DNA of 64,000 nt. It comes from an uncultured Alphaproteobacteria bacterium (GTDB lineage: Bacteria; Pseudomonadota; Alphaproteobacteria; HIMB59). Under the pieces are notes generated by a model. It saw only the letters and a program-made list of their open reading frames with translations, was not told the DNA's origin and did not search any database. Shown piece by piece: positions 16,192-25,278 of the stretch; the stretch's first letter is position 1, and each line of letters opens with the position of its first letter. The stretch is from assembly GCA_902557145.1 (NCBI GenBank), contig CACDYZ010000004.1:41421-105420 (forward strand), written 5' to 3'. The position numbers and the translations under genes were made by a program.

Positions 16192-18329
16192 TAATAATTA
16201 ATTGATTGTCTTTTAACTTTATCAACTTGGCTTAAAGTTTTCATTTCGGCAAGAACAAATTTTAATTTATCTGAGCTTTCGATACTTATATCGATTATGA
16301 ACGTGTAAACTTTTTTAGTTCTATTAGCGATACGGATATTTTCAATATTAATCTCATGTTTATCAAAAATTGAAGTGATACTAAACAGTGCACCTGGTTG
16401 ATTTTTAATAATTATCTCTATTCTTGAGTTAAATTCAGATTGGTTTTCATCCTCTCCCCATTCTGATTTGTAGAAATTATCTTTATGATAATACCCCAAA
16501 CTATCGCAAATTGTATTATGAACAACTAAGCCACGACCGTAAGACATTATAGATATGATGCTATCACCTTTTATAGGTGAGCAGCAAGTTGCATAGTTCA
16601 CAGCTATGCCATTTTCATATTTTAATACATCTATTCTCTCTTCATCTTCTTTAGATTGAAAAATTTTTTTGACAATATTATTTTCCATTTCTTTAAAAAG
16701 TTTATCAAGTTCTGCTCTAGATAAAAAACCTCTACCAACATTTTCAAAAAGTTTATTTTTGTATTTAAAGTCAGTCTTTCTTAAAATCTTTTCATAAATA
16801 CCATCATCAGAAATTATATTTTTAGATTTTGCTATATAGTTTAAAATATCTTTTCCAAGAATTTCAAATTCTCTTCTTCTTTTTGACCTAAAAAAGTACC
16901 TAATTTTTTCTTTAACTTTTTCTTTTTTTACAAATCTAATCCATAACGGGGAAATTGTAGTGTTTTCATCTAAGATAATTTCAACCTGATCTCCATTATC
17001 AAGTTTTGTGCTTAAAGGTAACTCTTGTCCATTTACAATTGCACCAGCACACCTATCTCCTATATCTGTATGAATTGTATAAGCAAAATCAACAGGAGTA
17101 GAGTCTAAAGGTAGTGTAAATAATTCACCTTTTGGAGAAAAAACATATATTTGCTCATCAAAAAATTGTTGGGAAGTTTTATTTAAAATTAAATGTTGTT
17201 CATTTTCTTCAACATAATTAACAGCATCCCTTAACCATGCATATACCCCCTCACTGCTACTATCTTTATTTAAATATTTATATCTCCAGTGTGCAGCAAT
17301 ACCATTCTCTGCAATCATATGCATTGCTCTTGATCTTATTTGTACTTCAAATATTTTTTTTTGGAAAATAAGGTCTGAGTGTATTGATCGGTATCCATTA
17401 GGTTTAGGGCTTGATATATAATCCTTAGTTCTTCCTACCTTTGCGGAGAAATTACGATGAATTATACCTAATACTTTATAGCAATCTCTTGTTGATTTAG
17501 TGATGATCCTGACAGCAGCTATGTCTGAAATAGAATTTAAGTCAGTATTTTTCTTATTTATTTTTTTCCAAATTGAATATGGATTTTTTTTTCTATAATG
17601 AATTTCTGCATCGATATCTGACTTTTTTAGATATTCTTTCATTAAATTTTCAAGCTCAATAAAAGAGCCCTCTAGATTTTTAAAAGTGTTATCAATTTTA
17701 TCGTTAATTCTACTAAAAATATCAGGGTGAAGGTTTTTAAAAGATATATTTTCTAAAATGGACTTCCAATTTTCAAATCCTAGTCGCTGAGCTAAGGGGG
17801 CGTAAATTAGTAAGGTCTCATTACTAACTCTTTTTCTTTTTTCAACATCTTTAAAATAATGAATTGTTTTTATGTTGTGCAACCTATCTGCTAATTTAAT
17901 AATTAAAACTCTTATATCTTTTGCAGTTGAAATAAGAAGTTTTCTAAAATTTTCTGCTTCTTTTTCTGATCTTGTTGTTTTTTTTTCCTCTAAAAAATCA
18001 ATTTTAGTTAAACCATCCACTAAATTTGTTATACTAGGGCCAAAGTTTTCTTTTAATTCTAATTTTGAAAATTTTGTATCTTCAATTACATCGTGGAGTA
18101 AGCCTGTAATAACTGTTTCTGTATCTAATTTTAGTTCAATAAGCGACTTACAAACCTCGTATGGATGTATTATATATGGATCTCCAGAGGCACGGAATTG
18201 ATCTTTATGGGATGTTTCTGCTACCTCTATTGCTTTAACAAATAAATTCTCATTAAAATTTTTATCATAGGATTGTAATGCTGACTTAAAATCGCTGTAA
18301 CTATCATTGAAATAGCTGGTTTGGAACAT
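16191..18329 (-). CDS. spoT: Bifunctional (p)ppGpp synthetase/hydrolase (Rsh)
   Basis: The stringent-response enzyme, 712 residues. The HD hydrolase domain has its metal motif LLHDVIEDT at 77-85. The synthetase domain has DIAAVRIITKS, GYRSIHSDL and EVQIRSRAMHMIAE. A TGS domain (IYVFSPKGELFTLP) follows, then a CC-containing segment ATCCSPIKGD and a C-terminal ACT domain. Both halves look intact, so it should make and break the alarmone, as the single Rsh of alphaproteobacteria does. It lies 29 bases after rpoZ. Confidence 0.95.
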   Translation of the reverse strand: MFQTSYFNDSYSDFKSALQSYDKNFNENLFVKAIEVAETSHKDQFRASGDPYIIHPYEVCKSLIELKLDTETVITGLLHDVIEDTKFSKLELKENFGPSITNLVDGLTKIDFLEEKKTTRSEKEAENFRKLLISTAKDIRVLIIKLADRLHNIKTIHYFKDVEKRKRVSNETLLIYAPLAQRLGFENWKSILENISFKNLHPDIFSRINDKIDNTFKNLEGSFIELENLMKEYLKKSDIDAEIHYRKKNPYSIWKKINKKNTDLNSISDIAAVRIITKSTRDCYKVLGIIHRNFSAKVGRTKDYISSPKPNGYRSIHSDLIFQKKIFEVQIRSRAMHMIAENGIAAHWRYKYLNKDSSSEGVYAWLRDAVNYVEENEQHLILNKTSQQFFDEQIYVFSPKGELFTLPLDSTPVDFAYTIHTDIGDRCAGAIVNGQELPLSTKLDNGDQVEIILDENTTISPLWIRFVKKEKVKEKIRYFFRSKRRREFEILGKDILNYIAKSKNIISDDGIYEKILRKTDFKYKNKLFENVGRGFLSRAELDKLFKEMENNIVKKIFQSKEDEERIDVLKYENGIAVNYATCCSPIKGDSIISIMSYGRGLVVHNTICDSLGYYHKDNFYKSEWGEDENQSEFNSRIEIIIKNQPGALFSITSIFDKHEINIENIRIANRTKKVYTFIIDISIESSDKLKFVLAEMKTLSQVDKVKRQSINY

Positions 18330-18358
18330 CAGCTAAAATAATAAACTAAATTGAACTT

Positions 18359-18625
18359 TTAATCTTCAAGAAGATGATCTTCGTTTTCTTCTTCTTTTTC
18401 CTGAACCAGTTGGTAGCTTTTAATAATATCTTCTTTGACATCGCCTACACTGATTTTCTCATCAGCTATTTCTCTTAAAGCTATTACTGTGCTTTTGTCA
18501 TTATCTAATGGAACTTGTGCTTCATTGCCGGCGTTTAGGACCTTGGCCCTATGTGAAGCCAATAATACTAAATCGAAAAGACTATCAACGTTTTTAGTAC
18601 AATCTTCTACTGTAACTCTTGCCAT
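18359..18625 (-). CDS. rpoZ: RNA polymerase omega subunit
   Basis: Small subunit that helps assemble RNA polymerase and, in proteobacteria, contributes to a ppGpp site. It has 88 residues beginning [13 protein letters not shown], then [18 protein letters not shown] and [14 protein letters not shown], a good match. The C-terminus is acidic ([11 protein letters not shown]). It lies just before spoT, a conserved pairing. Confidence 0.95.
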   Translation of the reverse strand: MARVTVEDCTKNVDSLFDLVLLASHRAKVLNAGNEAQVPLDNDKSTVIALREIADEKISVGDVKEDIIKSYQLVQEKEEENEDHLLED

Positions 18626-18668
18626 GTGAGGTTTATATGAAAAAGTAGATGAAAATACAAGAGAATTA

Positions 18669-19106
18669 TTATTTCTTTATAATTCTTTGTTTTTTCCTGT
18701 CCCACTCCCTTTGCTTGATAGTCTCTCTTTTATCATATTTCTTTTTACCTACTCCTACTCCAAATCTCACCTTTGCTAGACCTTTGTCATTAAAAAATAT
18801 CTCCATAGGAACTGCTGTAAAACCTTTAGTGGTCAACATACCAAGAATTTTTTTTATTTCTCTTTTATTTAAAAGGAGTTTTTTTATTGATCTAGTTTTC
18901 TTTTTAAGGTCGAAATTCTTGTCTCTGGAGATAATTTCAAAGTTATTTATATAAATTTCACCTTTTTGTTCATTTATAAAACTTGATTGAATAGAAGCTT
19001 TCCCGTTTCTTAAAGGTTTGACCTCATTGCTTTCAAGAACAATACCAGCTACGTAGGTCTCTTTTATTTCATAATCAAATTTTGCTCTACGATTTTGAAT
19101 AGACAA
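18669..19106 (-). CDS. smpB: SsrA-binding protein SmpB
   Basis: Partner of tmRNA in rescue of stalled ribosomes. It has 145 residues. [29 protein letters not shown], and [16 protein letters not shown] match the family, and the basic tail [10 protein letters not shown] enters the ribosome in homologs. The start is TTG at 19104-19106, directly abutting the dapA stop at 19107. It is 43 bases before rpoZ. Confidence 0.96.
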   Translation of the reverse strand: MSIQNRRAKFDYEIKETYVAGIVLESNEVKPLRNGKASIQSSFINEQKGEIYINNFEIISRDKNFDLKKKTRSIKKLLLNKREIKKILGMLTTKGFTAVPMEIFFNDKGLAKVRFGVGVGKKKYDKRETIKQREWDRKKQRIIKK

Positions 19107-19979
19107 TTAGATAAAATTTAAATCTTTAATTGTTTTTCTTACTTGCTTTTTTGTTTCAGGACTAAGCTCATATAAAGGTTCTCTAATGTCAGCTTTACAT
19201 TTACCCATTAAAGAAAGTGCATACTTTGCTGGTGTAGGGTTAGGTTCAGCAAATAATATTTTTGATAAAGATGCCAACCTTAAGTTTACTTTATCAAATT
19301 CTTTATAATTCTTTTTTTGCCAATAATAGTGCAGCATCGATGTTAATTTTGGCGCTACATTAGCTGTCACTGATATACAACCATGACCGCCTTGAGCAAG
19401 AAATCCAGCTATTGTTCCATCTTCACCTGATAAATAATTAAAATCTTTTTTCATAAAAGTTCTCATTATCAAAGGTCTGGACATATCATTAGAAGCATCC
19501 TTTATACCAACGATGTTTGAAATTTTATTAAGTTGTTTGAAACTATCAAAAGATAGATCTACTATTGATCTTCCAGGGATATTGTAAATAAGTTGTTTTA
19601 AAGGAGATACTTTTGCTATTTTTTTAAAATGATTTATGAGGCCTGTCTGATTTGGCTTATTGTAATATGGTGTAACTACTAATCCGTAGTTTGCCCCAGC
19701 CTTATATGCGTGTTTGGTAAATTCAATTGCCTCTTTAGTGGAGTTAGATCCAGTCCCAGCAATTACAGGTATTTTTTTTGAAGCTACTTTAATTGCAAAT
19801 TCAACCAATTGCATATGTTCATCGTGAGAGAGTGTTGGAGACTCACCAGTAGTTCCGCAAACTGTAACTCCAGAAATTCCACTTTTAATTTGCCAATTTA
19901 AAAGCTTTTCGAAACAATCATAATCAACTTCTCCATTTGAAAAAGGAGTAATTATTGCTGGTATAGATCCTTTAAGCAT
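19107..19979 (-). CDS. dapA: 4-hydroxy-tetrahydrodipicolinate synthase
   Basis: First committed step to lysine and meso-diaminopimelate, from pyruvate and aspartate semialdehyde. It has 290 residues. GSIPAIITPF at the N-terminus, GVTVCGTTGESPTLSHDE, YYNKPNQTGLINHF, and the Schiff-base lysine in NIVGIKDAS are all in place. It follows tRNA-Ser by 45 bases and directly precedes smpB. Confidence 0.97.
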   Translation of the reverse strand: MLKGSIPAIITPFSNGEVDYDCFEKLLNWQIKSGISGVTVCGTTGESPTLSHDEHMQLVEFAIKVASKKIPVIAGTGSNSTKEAIEFTKHAYKAGANYGLVVTPYYNKPNQTGLINHFKKIAKVSPLKQLIYNIPGRSIVDLSFDSFKQLNKISNIVGIKDASNDMSRPLIMRTFMKKDFNYLSGEDGTIAGFLAQGGHGCISVTANVAPKLTSMLHYYWQKKNYKEFDKVNLRLASLSKILFAEPNPTPAKYALSLMGKCKADIREPLYELSPETKKQVRKTIKDLNFI

Positions 19980-20024
19980 TCTTATTTTTTACTATTTTTC
20001 TAACAAATATATAGGTTTTTTTTA

Positions 20025-20116
20025 TGGCGGAGAGAGAGGGATTCGAACCCTCGGTACAACTTGCGTCGTACGGCGGTTTAGCAAACCGCTGGTTTCAGCC
20101 ACTCACCCACCTCTCC
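20025..20116 (-). tRNA. tRNA-Ser (anticodon GCU)
   Basis: A class II tRNA of 92 bases with CCA encoded. The 7-bp acceptor pairs GGAGAGG with TCTCTCC (one G-T), followed by discriminator G73 and CCA. The anticodon stem closes a loop TTGCTAA with anticodon GCT (20080-20082), reading AGC/AGU. A long variable arm and a 5-bp T-stem around TTCGAAT are clear. This is the only intact tRNA in the window, between gatB and dapA. Confidence 0.97.
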
Positions 20117-20207
20117 TTAGGCATATTTATAGCCAAAATAGTAGCCGAAATATAGTCAAATAAAAAGAATTGTCATTCTTAAAATTTATATAAGTATTGA
20201 ATGATAG

Positions 20208-21644
20208 TTAATTCTTGAGTCTTTCAAGCAAAATTTTATTAATTAATTTTGGATTGCCTTTTCCTTTTGTTGCTTTTAAGCATTTACCAACAAAATATCC
20301 TAAAACCCTATCAGAGCCACCTTGAAATTTTGATATATTTTCCTCTTCTCCTATTAGAGCTTCATCAATAATTTTTTCTAATTCACCCGAGTCTGAGACT
20401 TGCTCAAGACCTAATTCTTTTACAATATCAGATGGTTTGCCTTGACCATTTAAAACTTTAGGTAAAATTTCTTTGCCAGCTTTATTTGAAATTACATCAT
20501 CTGAAACAAGTTTAAGAAGATCTGTAATCTCTTTAGTTTTTTCATTTAAACTAGATACTTCTAAATTATTTTCTTTGATAAAAGCAAAAATATCTCCGAC
20601 CAACCAAGCTGCAATAAATTTTGGTTTTATATCTGTTTCAGAAATCATTTTTTCAAACAAAATAGCATTTTGCTTTTCAACAGTGATAATTTTAGCAATA
20701 TCTTTATCAACATTATAATCTTTGATAAATTTATCTAACTTAGCTTGAGGTAATTCTCCAACTGATGTCTTTACTTTATCGATTTGATCTTGAGTTAAAT
20801 TTACAGGCAACAAATCAGGGTCAGGAAAGTAACGATAATCGTGTGAAAATTCTTTACTTCTCATTGCTCTAGTCTCACCTGTGCTTGTATCAAATAACAT
20901 TGTATTTTGCTCAATTCTGCCGCCGCTTTCAATAACATCTATCTGTCTGTTAAATTCATATTCAATAGCTTGCCTTATGAATTTGAATGAGTTTAAATTT
21001 TTAATTTCGCATCTAGTGCCAAGCTCTCCACCCTTTTTACGAACAGACAAATTAACATCAGCTCTCAAGGAGCCCTCTTGCATATTTCCATCACATACAT
21101 CAATATACATAAGCACTTGTCTCAATGAGGACATGTAGCTCACCACCTCCTCTGCTGATGATAAATCGGGATATGAAACTATCTCTAAAAGTGGTGTGCC
21201 TACTCTATTAAGGTCTATAAAACTAAATTTTGGGTCGATATCATGAATACTTTTACCTGCATCTTGCTCTAAATGAGCTCTTTCAATTCTAATTTTTTTT
21301 TGATTACCTTCATTATCAATATTTATAAATCCCTCAGTTAATATAGGGAACTCAAATTGACTAATTTGATATCCTTGAGGTAAATCTGGATAAAAGTAAT
21401 TTTTTCTTTCAAATACAGAATATTTATTGATGTTAAAATTTAATGCAAAGCCAGTTTTTATTGCCATTTCAATACAAGCAAAATTCATAACTGGAAGCAT
21501 TCCGGGCATACCAGAGTCTATGAAATTTACATTCTCATTAGGCTCAGATCCAAATTGATTTGGTGAGGATGAAAATAACTTAGATGAAGTGTTAAGTTGA
21601 GCATGAACTTCAAGTCCAATAACCATTTCCCAATTATCGCTCAT
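20208..21644 (-). CDS. gatB: Asp/Glu-tRNA amidotransferase subunit B
   Basis: Binds mischarged Asp-tRNA(Asn) or Glu-tRNA(Gln), activates the acid group with ATP and passes it to the amide chain. It has 478 residues. MVIGLEVHAQL, RKNYFYPDLPQGYQISQ and FSHDYRYFPDPDLLP match, and the C-terminal YqeY-like domain ends with the usual Lys-rich tail. It overlaps gatA by 11 bases. Confidence 0.97.
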   Translation of the reverse strand: MSDNWEMVIGLEVHAQLNTSSKLFSSSPNQFGSEPNENVNFIDSGMPGMLPVMNFACIEMAIKTGFALNFNINKYSVFERKNYFYPDLPQGYQISQFEFPILTEGFINIDNEGNQKKIRIERAHLEQDAGKSIHDIDPKFSFIDLNRVGTPLLEIVSYPDLSSAEEVVSYMSSLRQVLMYIDVCDGNMQEGSLRADVNLSVRKKGGELGTRCEIKNLNSFKFIRQAIEYEFNRQIDVIESGGRIEQNTMLFDTSTGETRAMRSKEFSHDYRYFPDPDLLPVNLTQDQIDKVKTSVGELPQAKLDKFIKDYNVDKDIAKIITVEKQNAILFEKMISETDIKPKFIAAWLVGDIFAFIKENNLEVSSLNEKTKEITDLLKLVSDDVISNKAGKEILPKVLNGQGKPSDIVKELGLEQVSDSGELEKIIDEALIGEEENISKFQGGSDRVLGYFVGKCLKATKGKGNPKLINKILLERLKN

Positions 21645-23079
21645 TGAAATTTAATTCCTTTTCTGCAAGTGCTGCTATCTGTAATAGTTTTTTTTCTTCA
21701 AAATAATTTCCTATAAACTGAATACCTAATGGGAGGCCATTTGTACTTAAACCTGAAGGTATAGATATTCCAGGAAGGCCAGCGAGACTTGTGGGAACTG
21801 TATAAATGTCATTCTTATACATAGATATTGGATCAAGTTTATCCCCTATTTTAAATGCCTCATTTGGTGTCGTAGGTGTTAATATAAAGTCTACATCTTT
21901 AAAAATTCTTTGAAAATCATCTTTGATCAAACGTCTCACTTTTTGAGCCTGTCTATAGTAAGCATCATAATAACCGGCTGACAATACATAAGCTCCTATG
22001 AGTATTCTTCTGGTAACTTCGTCTCCAAATCCTTTTGTTCTTGAATTTAAATAAATATCGTCAAGACTTTTACCATCTTCTCTTACTCCATAGCGTATTC
22101 CATCATATCTAGCTAAGTTTGATGATGCTTCAGCAGGTGCTAGTATGTAATAAGTTGAAAGAGCATATTCAGTAGTCTTAAACTCTACATCTACAAATTC
22201 TACATTATGTTTAATAAGTGCTTTTTTTGTATTTTCAATTTGACTTAATATATCTCCACTAACATCCTTAAGGTAATCAGATGGAATACCAATTTTAATT
22301 TTTTGATCTAATTTATCGTTAATTCCATTAGAATAGTCTTCTCTAACATGGTTTGAGCTTGTAGTGTCATTAAAATCATGTTTGTTTATTGAATTCAAAA
22401 TTAGAGCAGCATCCTCAACAGAGTTAGTAAGAGGGCCAGCCTGATCTAAACTGGATGCAAAAGCAACAATTCCCCATCTAGAACAAGATCCAAATGTAGG
22501 TTTTAGGCCAACTATTCCGCACAAGCTAGCTGGTTGTCTAATTGATCCTCCAGTATCTGTTCCCATTGATGCGACGCAAGTGCCCTCAGCTACAGCAGCA
22601 GCAGATCCACCTGAAGAGCCACCAGGTACAAGATCTTCAGTTGGGGCATTTTTATTTTTCCATGGATTTTTGACTGGGCCAAAAAAACTAGTCTCATTTG
22701 AGGAACCCATTGCAAATTCATCACAATTATTTTTTCCAATAAAAATTGAACCATCATCTAATAGTTTTTGCGTTACAAAAGATTCGTAATTAGGAGTAAA
22801 ATTGCTAAGAATTTTAGATGAGGCCGTGGTTCTGATACCTTTTGTACAAAACAAATCTTTAATACCTAGAGGAATACCATCCAAAGGCAGTGGATTTCCA
22901 TTTTCATATCTTTTTTGAGACTCTTTAATTGATAGAATATTATTCTCTTTATCCAACAATAAGTTAAAGCTATTAGTTTTACTTGATTTAGCTTTTATTA
23001 AAAATTCATCATAAAGTTCTTCAACACTTATTTTTTTATCTCTTAGAGAATCTTTAATATGACTAATTGAACTTTTCAC
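21634..23079 (-). CDS. gatA: Asp/Glu-tRNA amidotransferase subunit A
   Basis: Glutaminase of GatCAB, an amidase-signature enzyme. It has 481 residues. The catalytic Lys is in GIKDLFCTKG (about 72-81), followed by PGGSSGGSAAAVAEG and GTDTGGSIRQPASLCG, which holds the acyl Ser. The start is GTG at 23077-23079, directly abutting the gatC stop at 23080. Ammonia released here is passed to GatB. Confidence 0.97.
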   Translation of the reverse strand: MKSSISHIKDSLRDKKISVEELYDEFLIKAKSSKTNSFNLLLDKENNILSIKESQKRYENGNPLPLDGIPLGIKDLFCTKGIRTTASSKILSNFTPNYESFVTQKLLDDGSIFIGKNNCDEFAMGSSNETSFFGPVKNPWKNKNAPTEDLVPGGSSGGSAAAVAEGTCVASMGTDTGGSIRQPASLCGIVGLKPTFGSCSRWGIVAFASSLDQAGPLTNSVEDAALILNSINKHDFNDTTSSNHVREDYSNGINDKLDQKIKIGIPSDYLKDVSGDILSQIENTKKALIKHNVEFVDVEFKTTEYALSTYYILAPAEASSNLARYDGIRYGVREDGKSLDDIYLNSRTKGFGDEVTRRILIGAYVLSAGYYDAYYRQAQKVRRLIKDDFQRIFKDVDFILTPTTPNEAFKIGDKLDPISMYKNDIYTVPTSLAGLPGISIPSGLSTNGLPLGIQFIGNYFEEKKLLQIAALAEKELNFNER

Positions 23080-23361
23080 TTACTCAACTACTTTAGGGAC
23101 TTTAAAAAAATTCTGAGCTCTTTCTGGAGCATTACTTAATACATCGTCAACAGAATTACTTTTGTTTATTTCATCTTTTCTAATCGATACTGTCTTTTCT
23201 GTAACATTGTGTAAAGGTTCTGTCTCACTAGTGTCGATCTTTTTAAGATTATCTACCCATTTAATTATATCTTTTAAGGAATTGGCATAAAATTCCTCTT
23301 TTTCATGTGGTAATTTTAGCTTTGCTAAATAAGAAATTCTTTTAATATCTATATTACTCAT
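23080..23361 (-). CDS. gatC: Asp/Glu-tRNA amidotransferase subunit C
   Basis: Small belt subunit of GatCAB, 93 residues. Typical segments are ISYLAKLKLPHEKEEF at the N-terminus and TEPLHNVTEKTVSIRKDE in the second half. The frame stays open to 23400, but the family starts close to its first helix, so I take the ATG at 23361. That start lies one base from the start of divergent ruvX. It heads gatC-gatA-gatB and the long minus-strand block. A candidate -10 TATAGT (23375-23380, minus) lies inside the first codons of ruvX. Confidence 0.9.
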   Translation of the reverse strand: MSNIDIKRISYLAKLKLPHEKEEFYANSLKDIIKWVDNLKKIDTSETEPLHNVTEKTVSIRKDEINKSNSVDDVLSNAPERAQNFFKVPKVVE

Positions 23362-23380
23362 AATGGTCGTCGATACTATA
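23350..23380. promoter_or_regulatory. Candidate back-to-back promoter for gatC and ruvX
   Basis: Plus strand: TATATT at 23350-23355 would start transcription at about the A of the ruvX ATG. Minus strand: TATAGT at 23375-23380 would start about 7 bases before the gatC ATG. Each -10 lies in the other gene's first codons. Upstream -35 matches are weak on both sides, so this is only a candidate. Confidence 0.3.
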
Positions 23381-23809
23381 TCAGATTTTCTTCTAAGCAA
23401 TAATTATACCAAAAAATTTATTTCTATAGATTTTGGATTAAAACATATTGGAATAGCAATAAGCGATCCATCTAATATTATTTCTATTCCATATGGAACT
23501 TTTAGCGAGAAATTATTATTTGAAAATATTGGTGAGATTATTACCAATGAAAATATTCACGGTATTGTAATTGGTAAGCCATATCATCTTGATGGTTCTA
23601 TTTCTGAAATGGTTAAAAATGTTGAAAAATTCTCACAGGATTTAGAAAATATCGTATCTTGCCCAATTTTGTTTATTGATGAGAGATTGAGCAGTAAACC
23701 CTATAAATCAATAAAAAAATTAGAAAAAACAAATATTCATGAAAAGAGCGCATGTTTAATACTTGATGATTTTCTAACTTTGTATAGAAACTCCACTAGT
23801 GGTAAATAG
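23363..23809 (+). CDS. ruvX: Putative Holliday junction resolvase RuvX (YqgF)
   Basis: RNase H-fold nuclease of the YqgF family, implicated in rRNA 16S 5'-end maturation or junction resolution. It has 148 residues. The fold starts with FISIDFGLKHIGIAISD, with catalytic Asp, then GIVIGKPYHLDGS and FIDERLSSKPY. The N-terminal 18 residues before the fold are short, as usual in alphas. It is followed by pyrB, which overlaps it by 11 bases. Confidence 0.92.
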   Translation: MVVDTISDFLLSNNYTKKFISIDFGLKHIGIAISDPSNIISIPYGTFSEKLLFENIGEIITNENIHGIVIGKPYHLDGSISEMVKNVEKFSQDLENIVSCPILFIDERLSSKPYKSIKKLEKTNIHEKSACLILDDFLTLYRNSTSGK

Positions 23810-24692
23810 AAAAATCACTTCAATAGACGATCTATCAGCTAAAGATATTCGATCAATTGCTGATAAAGCCATAAATTTTAAAAATTCAAAAAAAAGAATT
23901 TCAGAAAATAAACCAAAAAATATTTTTAACTTATTTTTAGAGCCCTCTACAAGAACAACAATTAGTTTTGAGTTAGCTTCTAAAAATCTAGGTTATAATT
24001 CAATTAATATAAACTTTGAAAAAAGTTCCTTGTCTAAAGGTGAGTCTTTTAAGGACACAATGGATACTTTAATGAGCATGAAACCAGATGCCTTAATTAT
24101 AAGAGATAAAAATAATTTTTCCCCTATGGAAATAGGAAAGAGAAGCAAGATACCTGTAATAAATGCTGGAGATGGAACTAATGAACATCCTACACAAGCA
24201 CTTCTAGATTATTGTGTAATAAGAGAAATTTTTAAGAAGAAAAAAATTAAAATTGGTATATGTGGAGATATAAAGCATAGTAGAGTGGCTCACTCAAATA
24301 TTAAGCTTCTTACTAAATTAGGATATGAAATACATATAATTGCTCCTACATATTTTTTAAGTAGGAAGGATTTAAAAAAAATTAATAATAAAATTATTTT
24401 TCACAAAAATCTTAACTCTCTCAAAGAACTAGATATCTTAATGATGCTAAGAGTTCAAAAGGAGAGAATTCCTAAGGGTGCAAAGAATATGATGAGTTTA
24501 TTTAAAAAAGAATTTTGTTTACAAAATAAACACCTATTAAATAAGCCTTACTTGATGCATCCAGGCCCCGTAAATAGAAATATAGAAATTAGTGATGATG
24601 TTTTAGACAATTACCCTAAATCCTTAATTTTAAAACAAGTTGAAATGGGAGTTTATCTTAGAATGGCTTGTTTACAGTATATCCTTAAGTAA
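23799..24692 (+). CDS. pyrB: Aspartate carbamoyltransferase
   Basis: First committed step of pyrimidine synthesis. It has 297 residues, slightly short for the catalytic chain. The carbamoyl phosphate motif FLEPSTRTTISFE, the GDGTNEHPTQALLDY segment, MMLRVQKER and LMHPGPVNRNIE are all present. The start is GTG at 23799, 11 bases inside ruvX. It overlaps plsY by one base. In most alphas pyrC follows; it is absent here. Confidence 0.96.
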   Translation: MVNRKITSIDDLSAKDIRSIADKAINFKNSKKRISENKPKNIFNLFLEPSTRTTISFELASKNLGYNSININFEKSSLSKGESFKDTMDTLMSMKPDALIIRDKNNFSPMEIGKRSKIPVINAGDGTNEHPTQALLDYCVIREIFKKKKIKIGICGDIKHSRVAHSNIKLLTKLGYEIHIIAPTYFLSRKDLKKINNKIIFHKNLNSLKELDILMMLRVQKERIPKGAKNMMSLFKKEFCLQNKHLLNKPYLMHPGPVNRNIEISDDVLDNYPKSLILKQVEMGVYLRMACLQYILK

Positions 24693-25276
24693 TGTTTTTA
24701 GAATTATCTTTTGCTTATTTAGTCGGCTCTATTCCCTTTGGTAAATTATTAACAAAATTTTTAACCAACAAAGATATCACTAAAACAGGATCAGGTAATA
24801 TTGGCGCTACGAATGTATATAGAAGTGTATCAAAAAAGGCTGGAGTTACTGTTCTTTTGTTGGATGGTATTAAACCTATAATTGTTTTATTAGCTATTTT
24901 ATACATTAGCCCTGAATACTATTTTGAATATAAATATTTGATTTTTCTTTTTTCTATTATAGGACATATATTTCCAATTTGGCTTAATTTTAAGGGAGGA
25001 AAAGGAGTTGCTTGTTATTTTGGAGGAAGTCTATTTTTGTTACCTATTCCAACTATTTTAGCAATGATCTTATGGTTTTTAACAGTAAAACTGAGTAAAC
25101 TCTCATCTCTAGGTGCTCTTTTATCAATATTTCTTTTGACAATTTATCAATTAGTTTTTATTTATGGCAACTTAGAAAAAGGATTAGTATTTGTAATTTT
25201 TCTTTTAATATTTATTAAACATAGTTCAAATATTAAAAGGTTAATCAAAGGCCAAGAAAATAAAATAAATTTATAG
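24692..25276 (+). CDS. plsY: Acyl-phosphate:glycerol-3-phosphate acyltransferase PlsY
   Basis: Membrane acyltransferase that uses PlsX product to make lysophosphatidic acid. It has 194 residues and several membrane segments. GSIPFGKLLTK, the GSGNIGATNVYRS loop, and FKGGKGVACYFGG are the three conserved cytoplasmic motifs. It shares one base with pyrB and lies 2 bases before topA; dprA, often found here, is missing. Confidence 0.96.
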   Translation: MFLELSFAYLVGSIPFGKLLTKFLTNKDITKTGSGNIGATNVYRSVSKKAGVTVLLLDGIKPIIVLLAILYISPEYYFEYKYLIFLFSIIGHIFPIWLNFKGGKGVACYFGGSLFLLPIPTILAMILWFLTVKLSKLSSLGALLSIFLLTIYQLVFIYGNLEKGLVFVIFLLIFIKHSSNIKRLIKGQENKINL

Positions 25277-25278
25277 TT

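Noticed and set aside
17872..18201. Plus-strand frame of 109 codons inside spoT
   Set aside because: Antisense to the conserved HD domain; no supporting feature.
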